From: Variovorax sp.
Lineage (GTDB): Bacteria; Pseudomonadota; Gammaproteobacteria; Burkholderiales; Burkholderiaceae_C
DNA length: 64,000 nucleotides
Direction: 5' to 3'
NCBI GenBank assembly: GCA_017744285.1
Contig: JAGIBP010000008.1
Location: 62,001 to 126,000 of the forward strand
Below the pieces are notes generated by a model. The model did not search any database, was not told where the DNA came from, and was given only the letters and a program-made list of their open reading frames with translations. Position numbers and translations under genes: made by a program. Position 1 is the first letter of the stretch, and each line of letters starts with the position of its first letter. Positions 26,463 to 35,379 of the stretch are shown here, piece by piece.

Positions 26463-28195
26463 GCGGTCTCCATGTCGGCAGGGGTGGTCTCTGTAGTATG
26501 GCGCGCGGCATGGCGGCCCGCGATCCAGCCGAAGGTGAGCGCCGGCCCCAGCGTGATGCCGGGCGCCGGGTACTGCCCGCCCATGACGGACTGCATGTCG
26601 TTGCCCGCGGCATAGAGGCCCGGGATCGGCGCGCCGTCGGCGCCGAGCGCCTGCGCGTGCTCGTTGCAGCGGATGCCGCAAGCGGTGCCGATGTCGCCCG
26701 CATAGACCTTCACCGCGTAGAACGGACCCTTCTCGAGCGGCCCCAGGCATTCGTTGGGCTGGTGGCCGGCGTCGCCGAGGTAGCGGTTGTAGGCGGTGCT
26801 GCCCTTGCCGAAGTCGAGGTCCTCGCCGGTCTGCGCGTAGCGGTTGAAACGCTCGGCGGATTGGGCAAGGCCCTTGGCATCGATGCCGAGTTGTCTCGCG
26901 AGTTCATCCAGCGTCGCGGCGCGATGCAGGTAGCCCGCGCGCACGAGATGCTCGCGCGGGCGGCCGCCCGGCAGCGCGAGCCCGAGGCCCCAGCGCTCGA
27001 CGAAGTCGCTGTCGCACACCAGGTAGGCCGGCAACGTCGGCACCGTCTGGTGCGAGCGGTACATGCCGATCACGAACTCGTGGTAGGAGGTCGATTCGTT
27101 GACGAAGCGCTGGCCGGCCGCGTTCACCGCCATCAGGCCGGGCTTGGCGCGGTCCCACACCAGGTGCGGGTAGCGCACGTGCGTGCCGTCCGGCCGCTGC
27201 AGGATCGACACCGGCGCCCAGAAGGCCGGCGAGAAATAGCCGCTGCCCATTGCCGCGCCTGCCGCGCGCGCGATCGTGATGCCCTCGCCCGCGTTGTCCT
27301 GCGGCGACATCGACCAGGGGCCGGTCGGCTGCGGATAGAGCTGGCCGCGCATCTCGGCGCTCCACGGGAAGCCGCCGGTGGCGATCACCACGCCGCGCTT
27401 CGCGCGCACGCGCAACAGGCGGCCCTCGTGCTCGATCTCGGCGCCGGTCACGCGGCCGCCCTCGGTCGCGAGCGACTTCAGCGGGGCGCCGAGCCAGTAG
27501 TCGATGCGCCGGTCCAGCACGGTCTTGAAGAGCCGCGCGGCGAGCGCGTTGCCCAGCACCAGCCGCGTGCCGCGGTGCCAGCCGCCCAGGCGATCGCCGA
27601 AGTAGCGCAGCACCAGCTTCATGCCCTCCTTCCACGAGGTGAAGGAGCGCGTGACCGCGAGCAGGTGGTTCGCGTCGGTCATCGTGATCATCATGCCGCC
27701 GAGCACCTGGAACTCCGGCAGCGGATCGCGCAGCTCGCGGAAGTGCTTCTTGCCGAGCAGGCGGCCGTCGAACATCAGCGGATCGAGCGAGCGCCCGCCC
27801 AGCGCCGCGCCTTCGCGGTCGGGGTAGTAGTCGGGCGAGTAGGTGCGCGCGGCGAGCTTGAGCTCGGTGTGCTTCTCGAGGAAGTCCACGGCCGCCGCGG
27901 CCGAATCCAGGAAGGTGCGCTGCATGGCCTCCGGCGCGGCATCGCCGACCGTGTTGCGCATGTAGCTCCACGCCTTCTCGAAGGAGTCGGGGTGCCCGAC
28001 CCGGGCGCTCTGCGAATTGAGCGGCGCCCACACCGCGCCGCCCGACACCGCGGTCGAGCCGCCGATGCGGCCGGTCTTCTCCACCAGCAGCACCGAGCTG
28101 CCTTCGATGTGCGCGGTGATCGCCGCGGCCATGCCACCGGCGCCGCCGCCGACGACCAGCACATCGACTTCCTTGTCCCACTGCGGCGCCGTCAT
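26459..28195 (-). CDS. FAD-dependent oxidoreductase, 3-ketosteroid-delta1-dehydrogenase-like
   Basis: Flavoprotein of 578 residues. The N-terminal dinucleotide fold is VLVVGGGAGGMAAAI, followed by GRIGGSTAVSGGAVWAPLN. The C-terminus has GLYAAGNDMQSVMGGQYPAPGITLGPALTFGW; Tyr542 and Gly546 in YPAPG fit the active-site YPGPG motif of 3-ketosteroid dehydrogenases (KstD). It would abstract hydrogens next to a ketone in a ring, but the family also contains fumarate-reductase-like members, so the substrate is not fixed. Start ATG 28195 overlaps the SDR stop (ATGA). With three SDRs and a Liv transporter it points to degradation of a cyclic alcohol or ketone. Confidence 0.88.
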   Translation of the reverse strand: MTAPQWDKEVDVLVVGGGAGGMAAAITAHIEGSSVLLVEKTGRIGGSTAVSGGAVWAPLNSQSARVGHPDSFEKAWSYMRNTVGDAAPEAMQRTFLDSAAAAVDFLEKHTELKLAARTYSPDYYPDREGAALGGRSLDPLMFDGRLLGKKHFRELRDPLPEFQVLGGMMITMTDANHLLAVTRSFTSWKEGMKLVLRYFGDRLGGWHRGTRLVLGNALAARLFKTVLDRRIDYWLGAPLKSLATEGGRVTGAEIEHEGRLLRVRAKRGVVIATGGFPWSAEMRGQLYPQPTGPWSMSPQDNAGEGITIARAAGAAMGSGYFSPAFWAPVSILQRPDGTHVRYPHLVWDRAKPGLMAVNAAGQRFVNESTSYHEFVIGMYRSHQTVPTLPAYLVCDSDFVERWGLGLALPGGRPREHLVRAGYLHRAATLDELARQLGIDAKGLAQSAERFNRYAQTGEDLDFGKGSTAYNRYLGDAGHQPNECLGPLEKGPFYAVKVYAGDIGTACGIRCNEHAQALGADGAPIPGLYAAGNDMQSVMGGQYPAPGITLGPALTFGWIAGRHAARHTTETTPADMETA

Positions 28196-28926
28196 GACAC
28201 GGTGCCTCCGAGCGACTTGCCGCCATCGACGAACAGCACCTGGCCGGTGATGAAGCCCATCTCCGGCGAGACGAGGAACGCGACGGCCCGCGCGATGTCC
28301 TCCGGCCGGCCGGCCTGGCCCGTGGGCTGCAGCGCGAGTTGCGCGGCCAGGCGCTCAGGCGTGAGCGCGCGCAGGATCGGCGTGTCGATCAGCCCCGGCG
28401 CGATGGCGTTGACCAGGATGCCGCGCGGGGCCAGTTCCATCGCGCTGGCCCGCGTGTAGCCGACGATCGCGGCCTTCGACGCCACGTAGTGCGGATGGTT
28501 GCGCGCGCCGACGTAGGCGCGCGAGGCGATGTTCACGATGCGCCCGCCGTCTGGCATGCGGCGCGCCACCTCCTGCGTGAGCGTCGCGGCCGCGATCATG
28601 TTGACCTCGTAGGCGCGGCGGAAGTCGTCGCTGGTGACCTCCATGAACTTGCGCTCGTCGAACACGCCGGCGTTGTTGACCAGCGCGGAGACGGGCGGCA
28701 GCGCCTGCACCATCTGGCGCACCGCCGCTTCGTCGGTGAGGTCGACGACGCGGCACTGCACGTCGAGGCCGAGGCCGCGCAGGCGTTCGGTTTCCTTCGT
28801 GGCCAGCGCCTGGACGCGGTCGACCATCACGACCGAGAAGCCGTCGCGCGCCAGGCGCTCGACCGTCGCCAGGCCCATGCCGCTCGCACCGCCGGTGACG
28901 AGCGCAAGGGGTTTGCTGTTTTCCAT
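28192..28926 (-). CDS. SDR family NAD(P)-dependent oxidoreductase
   Basis: Classical short-chain dehydrogenase of 244 residues. Cofactor motif VTGGASGMGLA, then LVNNAGV, catalytic Ser in IVNIASRAYVG and Tyr/Lys in HYVASKAA, ending with GQVLFVDGGKSLGG. It would interconvert an alcohol and a ketone of the operon substrate. ATG 28926 is preferred to GTG 28935 because GAGGTGA sits five bases before it. The stop overlaps the flavoprotein start. Confidence 0.9.
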   Translation of the reverse strand: MENSKPLALVTGGASGMGLATVERLARDGFSVVMVDRVQALATKETERLRGLGLDVQCRVVDLTDEAAVRQMVQALPPVSALVNNAGVFDERKFMEVTSDDFRRAYEVNMIAAATLTQEVARRMPDGGRIVNIASRAYVGARNHPHYVASKAAIVGYTRASAMELAPRGILVNAIAPGLIDTPILRALTPERLAAQLALQPTGQAGRPEDIARAVAFLVSPEMGFITGQVLFVDGGKSLGGTVS

Positions 28927-28931
28927 GATGG

Positions 28932-28938
28932 TCACCTC
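28932..28938 (-). promoter_or_regulatory. Ribosome-binding site deciding the SDR start
   Basis: GAGGTGA on the minus strand, five bases before ATG 28926 and overlapping the stop of the upstream SDR. It argues against the earlier in-frame GTG 28935, which lies inside this site. Confidence 0.6.
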
Positions 28939-29689
28939 ACGCGGAAAGGAAGCCGCCGTCCACGGGCAGCACCACGCCGTTGACGTAGCTGGCCATCGCG
29001 GAGGCGAGGAACACGACCGGGCCGACGATCTCCTCGGGCTGGCCGCCGCGCTTGACCGGCACGCGGTTCATGTACCAGTCGGTGCCGCCGGGCACCTGCA
29101 GCTGCGGCGTGACCATGTCGGTCAGCATCAGGCCCGGCGCCACCGCGTTGGCGCGCACGCCGAAGGGCGCGAGGTCGCGCGCCAGCGCCTGCGTGAACGA
29201 GCGCACCGCGCCCTTGGAAGCGATGTAGCCGGCCGACGAGATGCCGCTCACGAAGGCGACGATGGACGACAGGTTGACGATGCAGCCCTTCGACTGCTTG
29301 AGCGCCGGCACGAAAGCATGCGTGACGTTGAACAGCCCCTGCAGGTTGACCTGGATCAGCCGGTCCCACACCTCGGCGGCGTTCGGGTCGTCGATGCGCG
29401 CCTTGCCCGAGATGCCGGCGTTGTTGACCAGCACGTCGATCGGACCGAGCCGCTCGGTGAGCGACTGCGCCATCTGCTGCGTGGCGGCGCGGTCGGTCAC
29501 GTCGAGCGCCTCGGCCCAGGCCTCGCCGCCATTCGCGCGGATGGCCGCGGCCACCGCTTCGGCCTTGTCGCGTTGCACGTCGAGCACGATCACGCGGGCG
29601 CCCTCTTTCGCGAAGCCATGCGCCATGGCCGTGCCCAGGCCGCCGCCGCCGCCCGTCACGAGGACGAGCTTGTCTTTGACCAAATTCAT
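28937..29689 (-). CDS. SDR family NAD(P)-dependent oxidoreductase
   Basis: Short-chain dehydrogenase of 250 residues. Motifs: VTGGGGGLGTA for the dinucleotide, DVTDRAA with Asp near the adenine, LVNNAGISG, catalytic Ser in IVNLSSIVAFV and Tyr/Lys in GYIASKGA, and the C-terminal GVVLPVDGGFL. It is distinct in sequence from the next gene, so the two probably act on different hydroxyl groups or different steps of the same compound. ATG 29689 has GGAG upstream. It lies 13 bases after livF. Confidence 0.9.
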   Translation of the reverse strand: MNLVKDKLVLVTGGGGGLGTAMAHGFAKEGARVIVLDVQRDKAEAVAAAIRANGGEAWAEALDVTDRAATQQMAQSLTERLGPIDVLVNNAGISGKARIDDPNAAEVWDRLIQVNLQGLFNVTHAFVPALKQSKGCIVNLSSIVAFVSGISSAGYIASKGAVRSFTQALARDLAPFGVRANAVAPGLMLTDMVTPQLQVPGGTDWYMNRVPVKRGGQPEEIVGPVVFLASAMASYVNGVVLPVDGGFLSA

Positions 29690-29702
29690 CTGGAAATCTC
29701 CG

Positions 29703-30425
29703 TCACATGCCGAGGTAGGCCCGGCGCACCGCCGGGTCGTTCAAGAGCTGCTTCGAGGGGCCGTGGAGGCTCATCTCCCCGTTCTCGAGGATGTAGGCGT
29801 AGCTCGACACGCGCAGCGCGAGCCGCACGTCCTGCTCCACCACCAGGATCGTCAGGCCCTGCTCGCGGTTGAGCCGCTGGATGATCTCGAAGATCTGGTC
29901 CACCAGGAGCGGCGACAGGCCCATCGAGGGTTCGTCCAGCAGGATCATCCGCGGCCGCGCCATCAGCGCGCGGCCGATGGCGAGCATCTGCTGCTCGCCG
30001 CCCGAGAGCGTGGAGGCGCGCTGCTCGCTGCGCTCTTTCAGGCGCGGGAACATCGCGTAGACGCGCTCGAAATCCTCCGCGATCTCGCGGCGCCCGGACT
30101 TGCGCAGGAAGGCGCCGAGCTCCAGGTTCTCGCGCACGCTCATGTCCTTGAAGACCTCGCGGCCCTCGGGCACCTGCACCAGCCCGCGCCGCACGATCTC
30201 GTCGGAAGGCGCGCGGCGGATCGACTGGCCGTCGAAGCGGATCTCGCCCGCCGACGGCTCGATGAGGTGCGAGACCGCGTTGAGCGTCGTGCTCTTGCCC
30301 GCGCCGTTGCTGCCGAGCAGCGCGACGATGGCGCCGCGCGGCACCTGCAGCGAAACGTTCTGCAGCGCCTGGATGGCGCCGTACGAGGCGCTCACGCCTT
30401 GCAGTTCCAGCAGCATGTCAGTCAT
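29703..30425 (-). CDS. livF: Liv-type ABC transporter ATP-binding protein
   Basis: Second ATPase of a HAAT-family (branched-chain amino acid type) importer, 240 residues. Walker A GSNGAGKSTT, Q-loop region VPEGREVF, ABC signature LSGGEQQMLAIGRALM, Walker B MILLDEPSMGLSP, and His loop region VEQDVRLAL. The sequence VPEGREVFKDMSVRENLELG is typical of LivF. ATG 30425 overlaps the livG end by eight bases, with AAGGGAG upstream. In this operon it probably drives uptake of the substrate handled by the SDRs and flavoprotein. Confidence 0.93.
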   Translation of the reverse strand: MTDMLLELQGVSASYGAIQALQNVSLQVPRGAIVALLGSNGAGKSTTLNAVSHLIEPSAGEIRFDGQSIRRAPSDEIVRRGLVQVPEGREVFKDMSVRENLELGAFLRKSGRREIAEDFERVYAMFPRLKERSEQRASTLSGGEQQMLAIGRALMARPRMILLDEPSMGLSPLLVDQIFEIIQRLNREQGLTILVVEQDVRLALRVSSYAYILENGEMSLHGPSKQLLNDPAVRRAYLGM

Positions 30426-31185
30426 TGGCCGCTCCCTTTCCGAGGTAGGCCTCGATGACCCGCGGGTCGTTGCCCACTTCCTCTGGCGTGCCTTCCGCGA
30501 TCTTCTCGCCGAAGGACATGACGGTGATCCGGTCGGAGATCGACATCACGAGCTGCATCACGTGCTCGACCAGCAGCACGGTGATGCCGTCGCGCGTCGC
30601 CAGTTCGGTGAGCAGCCGGTCCAGGCTTTCGATGTCGCGGTTGCGCAGCCCCGCCGCCGGCTCGTCGAGCAGCAGCAGGCGCGGCTTGAGCGCCAGCGCG
30701 CGCGCCAGTTCGAGCAGCTTCTGGTGGCCGAAGTCGAGTTCGCGCGCGGTGGTGTTCCGGTCGTGCGTGAGGCCCACGCGCTCGATCAGGCTGTCGACCA
30801 GGTCGCGCGTCTCGCCGTCGGGGCGGCGCAGCAGGCGCCCCAGTCCGGCGGCGCTGTGCGAATGGCAGCCGAGCAGCACGTTCTCGTACACGCTCAGTTC
30901 GCCGAAGAGTTCCAGGTTCTGGAAGGTCCGCGCCACGCCGAGGCCGGCCATGCGCTCGGCGCGCGCGGCGCTCACGTCCTGGCCATCGAGCACGATGCGC
31001 CCGGCGGTCGGCTGGTAGTAGCGCGAGATGCAGTTGAAGGTGGTCGACTTGCCCGCGCCGTTGGGGCCGATCAGGGCGTGGACCGTGCCCTTCTGCACCT
31101 GGAACGACAGGTCGTTGACCGCCCTCAGGCCGCCGAAGCGCACCGTGATGCCCTGCACGTCGAGGAAAGGTGCCGCGGCGCTCAT
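30418..31185 (-). CDS. livG: Liv-type ABC transporter ATP-binding protein
   Basis: First ATPase of the importer, 255 residues. Walker A GPNGAGKSTTFNCIS, GVARTFQNLELFGELSVYENVLLG (LivG-type Q-loop region), Walker B LLLLDEPAAGL, and EHVMQLVMSISDRI for the switch His. The signature helix region reads ARELDFGHQKLLELARALA, a normal variation for LivG where LSYG replaces LSGG. ATG 31185 overlaps the livM stop (ATGA). Confidence 0.93.
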   Translation of the reverse strand: MSAAAPFLDVQGITVRFGGLRAVNDLSFQVQKGTVHALIGPNGAGKSTTFNCISRYYQPTAGRIVLDGQDVSAARAERMAGLGVARTFQNLELFGELSVYENVLLGCHSHSAAGLGRLLRRPDGETRDLVDSLIERVGLTHDRNTTARELDFGHQKLLELARALALKPRLLLLDEPAAGLRNRDIESLDRLLTELATRDGITVLLVEHVMQLVMSISDRITVMSFGEKIAEGTPEEVGNDPRVIEAYLGKGAAND

Positions 31186-32168
31186 GCGTGGCCTCCCTCG
31201 CCCTTGACGACGGCGCCGCCGCCGAGCCCGTCTTGCGGCGCCGCGCGCGCGACGCGGCGCTTGCGGTCGGCGAACAGGCCGCGCGGCTTGAACATCATGA
31301 AGCCCATGAGGATGACGCCATAGATGATTTCCTGCAGCGAGAGCGCCTGGCGCAGCAGCTCCGAGATGATCCCGAAGAAGATCGCGCCGGCCACCGCGCC
31401 GCGCACCGAGCCGATGCCGCCGACGACGACCATGGTGAGCACCAGGATCGTGGTCTGGAAGCCCAGGCTCTCGGGGTGGATGAACGAGACGAACAGCGTG
31501 TACATGCCGCCCGCGATGCCCGCGAAGGCGCCGGAGATCGCGAACGCGGCCTGCTTCATCGCGCGGGCGTTGATGCCCATCGCGGTCGCGGCCACGTCGC
31601 TCTCGCGCACCGCGCGCAGCGCCGAGCCGAACTGCGAGCGCGAGATCGCCACCGTCAGCCACAGCATGAGCGCCGTCAGGGCGATCACGAAGGGATAGGC
31701 CTGCAGGTCGTTGGTGAGTTCGAGGCCGAAGAAGCCGGCCGGCTGCAGCCGCATGCCGTTGGAGCCGCCGGTGACCGCGTCCCAGTTGAGGAACACCCAC
31801 TGCATCGCCTCGCCGAAGGCGAAGGTCGCGAGCGCGAGGTAGATGTCGCGCATGCGCAGCGCCAGGAAGCCGATGACGTAGCCGAGCAGCGCCGACAGCA
31901 GCCCGCCCGCGAGGATCGACACCACGAAGGGCGGATGCCAGGCCGTGTTGATGATCCCGGCGGTGTAGATGCCGATGCCGTAGAACGCCGTGTGCGACAG
32001 CGCGAACTGGCCGGCCTCGCCGATGACCACGTGCATGCCGAGCGCCAGCACCACGAACACCATCAGCAGGTTGACCACGTAGAGCACGTAGCCGCTGGCC
32101 GCGAACGGCAGCACGCACAGCACCGCGAGCGCCACGAGCAGCGCGAGGTGGTCGAATGTGAGCTTCAT
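31182..32168 (-). CDS. livM: Liv-type ABC transporter permease
   Basis: Membrane permease of 328 residues with about eight to ten helices. LivM signatures: GMHVVIGEAGQFALSHTAFYGIGIYTAG near the N-terminus and MGINARAMKQAAFAISGAFAGIAGGMYTLFVSFI, then the GIGSVRGAVAGAIF loop. The hydrophilic tail (RRVARAAPQDGLGGG) is cytosolic. ATG 32168 overlaps the livH stop. It pairs with LivH to form the transmembrane pathway. Confidence 0.93.
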   Translation of the reverse strand: MKLTFDHLALLVALAVLCVLPFAASGYVLYVVNLLMVFVVLALGMHVVIGEAGQFALSHTAFYGIGIYTAGIINTAWHPPFVVSILAGGLLSALLGYVIGFLALRMRDIYLALATFAFGEAMQWVFLNWDAVTGGSNGMRLQPAGFFGLELTNDLQAYPFVIALTALMLWLTVAISRSQFGSALRAVRESDVAATAMGINARAMKQAAFAISGAFAGIAGGMYTLFVSFIHPESLGFQTTILVLTMVVVGGIGSVRGAVAGAIFFGIISELLRQALSLQEIIYGVILMGFMMFKPRGLFADRKRRVARAAPQDGLGGGAVVKGEGGHA

Positions 32169-33064
32169 ACCTTTTTCACCTGCACCTTGCCGCCGAGCAG
32201 GCCCTGCGGCCGCACGATCAGCGTCACCAGGATGGCGAGGAACGGCGCGACGACGATCGCGTTCGTGGAGATGAACAGCCCCACCAGGTTTTCGACCACG
32301 CCGATGATGAGCCCGCCCAGCACGGCGCCGGGCAGGCTGGTGAAGCCGCCGACGATGGCCGCCGCGTAGGCGAGGATCGCGATGTGCGCGATGTCCGGCG
32401 TCACCAGCACCTTGGGCGTGATCAGGAGCGCCGCGACCGCCGAGATCAGGCCCGACATGCCCCACACCATCATGCGGATGCGCGACAGGCGGATGCCGAC
32501 GATCTGCGCCGCGCGCGGGTTCATGCCCACGGCGCGCATCGCCTTGCCGATGCGCGTGTAGGTGAACATGAGGTAGATCAGCACCATCACGACCACGGCC
32601 GCCGCGAAGATCGCGAGGTCGAGCCGGGTCAGGACCGCGTCGCCGATCATCACCGCGTCGCTGGAGACCAGCGCGGGCAGCGAGCGCGGCGTGTCACCCA
32701 GGCCGGTCTGGCGCACCAGGCCCTTGATCGCGTAGGCCAGGCCGAGCGTGGCGATCACGAACTGCACGCCGACGCCGCGCGAGCGCGTCACACGCTCCAT
32801 CACCACGCGCTGGAACAGCGCGCCGATGGCCGCGACCGCGACGAGCGTCAGCGGGATCGCCACGGCGTAGCTCACGCCGGCCGTGAGCAGCACCAGCGCG
32901 ATGTAGCCGCCGGCCATGAAGATCTCGCCCTGGGCGAAGTTGGGCACGTCGGTGGTCTTGAACACCGAGACGATCGCGATGGCCAGCAGCGCGTACACGC
33001 TGCCGGTGGAAAGCCCCGACAGCACGCCCTGCTGCAGGAACAGCCAGATGTCACTGAGAGTCAT
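32165..33064 (-). CDS. livH: Liv-type ABC transporter permease
   Basis: Membrane permease of 299 residues. LivH signatures: QGVLSGLSTGSVYALLAIAIVSVFKTTDVPNFAQGEIFMAGGYIAL, and the EAA-like segment MRAVGMNPRAAQIVGIRLSRIRMMVWGMSGLISAVAALL. ATG 33064 begins 60 bases after the binding-protein gene; this gap holds no hairpin I can support. Its stop overlaps livM. Confidence 0.93.
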   Translation of the reverse strand: MTLSDIWLFLQQGVLSGLSTGSVYALLAIAIVSVFKTTDVPNFAQGEIFMAGGYIALVLLTAGVSYAVAIPLTLVAVAAIGALFQRVVMERVTRSRGVGVQFVIATLGLAYAIKGLVRQTGLGDTPRSLPALVSSDAVMIGDAVLTRLDLAIFAAAVVVMVLIYLMFTYTRIGKAMRAVGMNPRAAQIVGIRLSRIRMMVWGMSGLISAVAALLITPKVLVTPDIAHIAILAYAAAIVGGFTSLPGAVLGGLIIGVVENLVGLFISTNAIVVAPFLAILVTLIVRPQGLLGGKVQVKKV

Positions 33065-33124
33065 GGGAGTCGGCTGCCGCCCGCGCCTTGCGGCGCGAGC
33101 GGAAAGCGGAACGAGCGTTGGGGG

Positions 33125-34342
33125 TTACTTGGAGGCCGGGGGGGTGTAGGTCCACGCGCTCGAATACACGCCAGGCAGCAGCGTCTCGCGCTCGCCGTCG
33201 AACTTCATGTAGATCGCCGACTTCTGGCCGGCATGGTCGGTCGGCGTGAAGACGATCGGGCCGGCGGTGATGCCGGTGTCCAGGTTCGTCTTGGCCAGCT
33301 GGTCGGCCAGCTTCTCGCGCGTCAGGTCGGGGCCGATCTTCTGGAGCGCGTCGACGATCACCTTCGCCGGCGTGATGCCTTCGGGCATGTAGGTCGTGGG
33401 GTGGCCGGGCTGGGCCGCCAGCTCGGGGTAGTACTGCTTGTACATGTCGTACACCCACTTCAGCTTGGGGCCGCCGGGCACGTCGGCCAGCAGGCCCTGC
33501 GTGTAGACGTTCTTGAAGGCGTCCTTGTTGCCCACGTTGGCGGCCAGCTGCTTGGTGTCGGAGGTGCCGTTGACCGCGATCACGATCGGCTTGGTCCAGC
33601 CCATCTCGTGCGCCTTCTTGACGAGCAGGCTCGCGGGGCGGTCGTAGGTCAGGATCAGCAGCACGTCGGGGTTGGCGGCGCGGATCTTGAGCATCGGCGC
33701 GGTCACGTCGGTCAGGGTCGGGTTGATCGACTCCACGTTCAGCGTGACGCCGTTCTTCTTCGCCTGGAACTTGGCCGCCTCCAGGTTCCACGAGCCGTAG
33801 GCGTCGTCGTGGTTGATGTAGCCGATCTTCTTGGCCTTGAGGTTCTGGGTGGCGAACTCGATCATCGAGCCGCCGACCGCGTACTGCGAGATCGACAGTG
33901 CGCCGAAGATGTAGCGCGACGGCGGATACAGCGCGCCGTCGCCCGAAGCGGCCTGCATCACCAGCGGCACCTTGGCGCGGTCGACGTATTCGCGCGCGCC
34001 GACCACCGCGGCCGAGCAGCCGCCGCCATTGAGCATGAAGACCTTGTCCTGCTCGACCAGCTTCTTGACCGCGGCCAGGAGGTCGTTGGCGTTGCAGCGG
34101 TCGTCCTCGATCACGAGCTCGATCTTGCGGCCGTGCACGCCGCCGTCCTTGTTGACCTTGTCGTAGTACATCTTCGCCGCGTTGATGACGTCGAAGCCAT
34201 AGGCCATCGAGTTGCCCGAGAGCGGGCCGAACATGCCGATCCTGATGGTCTTGTCGGTCAGGCCCGGATCGGTTTGTGCGCTGGCGCCGAAGGCCATGGC
34301 GGCGGCCGCGAAGGCGGCGACGAACGGCTTGGTCATCTTCAT
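33125..34342 (-). CDS. ABC transporter periplasmic substrate-binding protein (HAAT family)
   Basis: Periplasmic binding protein of 405 residues, Peripla_BP_6 fold. A Sec signal peptide of about 22 residues ends at FGASAQ. The mature start DPGLTDKTIRIGMFGPLSG and the segment NGGGCSAAVVGAREYVDRAKVPLVMQAASGD are typical of HAAT receptors, including those for aromatic and alicyclic acids. AAGGAGA lies eight bases upstream of ATG 34342. It defines what the operon imports, but the ligand cannot be read from the sequence. Confidence 0.92.
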   Translation of the reverse strand: MKMTKPFVAAFAAAAMAFGASAQTDPGLTDKTIRIGMFGPLSGNSMAYGFDVINAAKMYYDKVNKDGGVHGRKIELVIEDDRCNANDLLAAVKKLVEQDKVFMLNGGGCSAAVVGAREYVDRAKVPLVMQAASGDGALYPPSRYIFGALSISQYAVGGSMIEFATQNLKAKKIGYINHDDAYGSWNLEAAKFQAKKNGVTLNVESINPTLTDVTAPMLKIRAANPDVLLILTYDRPASLLVKKAHEMGWTKPIVIAVNGTSDTKQLAANVGNKDAFKNVYTQGLLADVPGGPKLKWVYDMYKQYYPELAAQPGHPTTYMPEGITPAKVIVDALQKIGPDLTREKLADQLAKTNLDTGITAGPIVFTPTDHAGQKSAIYMKFDGERETLLPGVYSSAWTYTPPASK

Positions 34343-34407
34343 GCTTGTCTCTCCTTGGATCGTGGAAGTTGGCGGGTGAAAGGAATAGGAGCGAGAAACG
34401 GATCGCC

Positions 34408-35250
34408 TCAGGCGGCGGGCGCCGGGGCGTCTTCCTTCTCGAAGCCCGGTCGCGGGATGAGGCCGAGCCAGGCCTGCGTGAGGCCGCCGTCGACCAGGAT
34501 TTCCTGGCCGCTGATGTAGCCGGCGCGCTCGCTGGCGAGGAACAGCACCGCGCCGGCGATGTCCTCGGGCGTGCTGACGCGCCCGGCGGGCACGATCTGC
34601 TCGCGGCGCCGCAGGACCTGCGGGTCGGTGTAGATGCCCTCGCTCATCGGCGTGCGGATCATCGCGGGGCTGACCACGTTGCTGCGAACGCCCTGCTCGC
34701 CGAGTTCGACGGCCAGGAGCTGCGAGAGCATCTTCACGCCGGCCTTGCTCACGCTGTAGGCGCCGCTGTAGGGCTGCGGGATGCTGGCCGAGATCGACGC
34801 GATGTGCACCATGGCGCCGCCGCCGGCCGCGATCATCTGGCGGCCGAAGATCTGGGCGCACAGCAGGTAGCCCGAGAGGTTGACGGACAGGAGCTGGTTC
34901 CACCGGTCGAGCGCGATGTCCATCACGGCGTCGGCGTACAGCGCGCCGGCGTTGTTGACCAGCAGCGTGACCGGCCCCCACGCGTCCCGGACCTGGTCGG
35001 CCGCGCGCTGGATGCTGTCGGGACGCGTCACGTCGCAGGCCAGGCGCATGACGCGGTCGGCCGCCCCGAGCCCATCGGCGACCGCCTTCAGGGTGTCGGC
35101 GTCGCGGTCGAGCAGCGCCACGCGCGCACCGGCCGCGACGAGCTGCCGCGCGACCTCCGCGCCGATGCCGCCGCCCGCGCCCGTGACCGCGCAGACCCGC
35201 CCGCCCAATGCGAGCCAGCCGGCATTCGATTCTTCGATGGCGACTGCCAT
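34408..35250 (-). CDS. SDR family NAD(P)-dependent oxidoreductase
   Basis: Short-chain dehydrogenase of 280 residues, first gene of the ten-gene catabolic operon. Motifs: AVTGAGGGIGAEVA, LLVNNAGALY, catalytic Ser in VHIASISASI and Tyr/Lys in GAYSVSKAG, and SGQEILVDGGLTQ near the end. It has a short N-terminal and C-terminal extension beyond the core. ATG 35250 is used because upstream codons run into the operator region; the ribosome site (AAGGTG) is very close and so weak. It is divergent from the GntR gene and one operator lies 37 bases upstream. Confidence 0.88.
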   Translation of the reverse strand: MAVAIEESNAGWLALGGRVCAVTGAGGGIGAEVARQLVAAGARVALLDRDADTLKAVADGLGAADRVMRLACDVTRPDSIQRAADQVRDAWGPVTLLVNNAGALYADAVMDIALDRWNQLLSVNLSGYLLCAQIFGRQMIAAGGGAMVHIASISASIPQPYSGAYSVSKAGVKMLSQLLAVELGEQGVRSNVVSPAMIRTPMSEGIYTDPQVLRRREQIVPAGRVSTPEDIAGAVLFLASERAGYISGQEILVDGGLTQAWLGLIPRPGFEKEDAPAPAA

Positions 35251-35286
35251 ACACCTTGCTCCGTCTTGATACTGAATCGGCGCATT

Positions 35287-35296
35287 ATGTATACAT
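35287..35296. promoter_or_regulatory. Candidate GntR operator 1 (perfect palindrome)
   Basis: ATGTATACAT, a perfect 10-bp palindrome 37 bases upstream of the SDR start. The GTNNAC-type core is what FCD/FadR-subfamily GntR proteins usually bind. Its centre is 63 bases (six helical turns) from operator 2. Confidence 0.6.
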
Positions 35297-35349
35297 GAAC
35301 ATCGATATGAGCCAGGGATTACCCTATATATCGCGATTTCCATGCCTTT

Positions 35350-35379
35350 ATGTATTCATGAAAGGCAACATGTATACTT
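35350..35379. promoter_or_regulatory. Candidate GntR operators 2 and 3
   Basis: ATGTATTCAT at 35350-35359 and ATGTATACTT at 35370-35379, each one or two changes from operator 1. Their centres are 20 bases apart, about two helical turns, so a bound dimer on each would face the same side of the DNA. They lie just upstream of the regulator start at 35411, which fits autoregulation. Confidence 0.55.
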
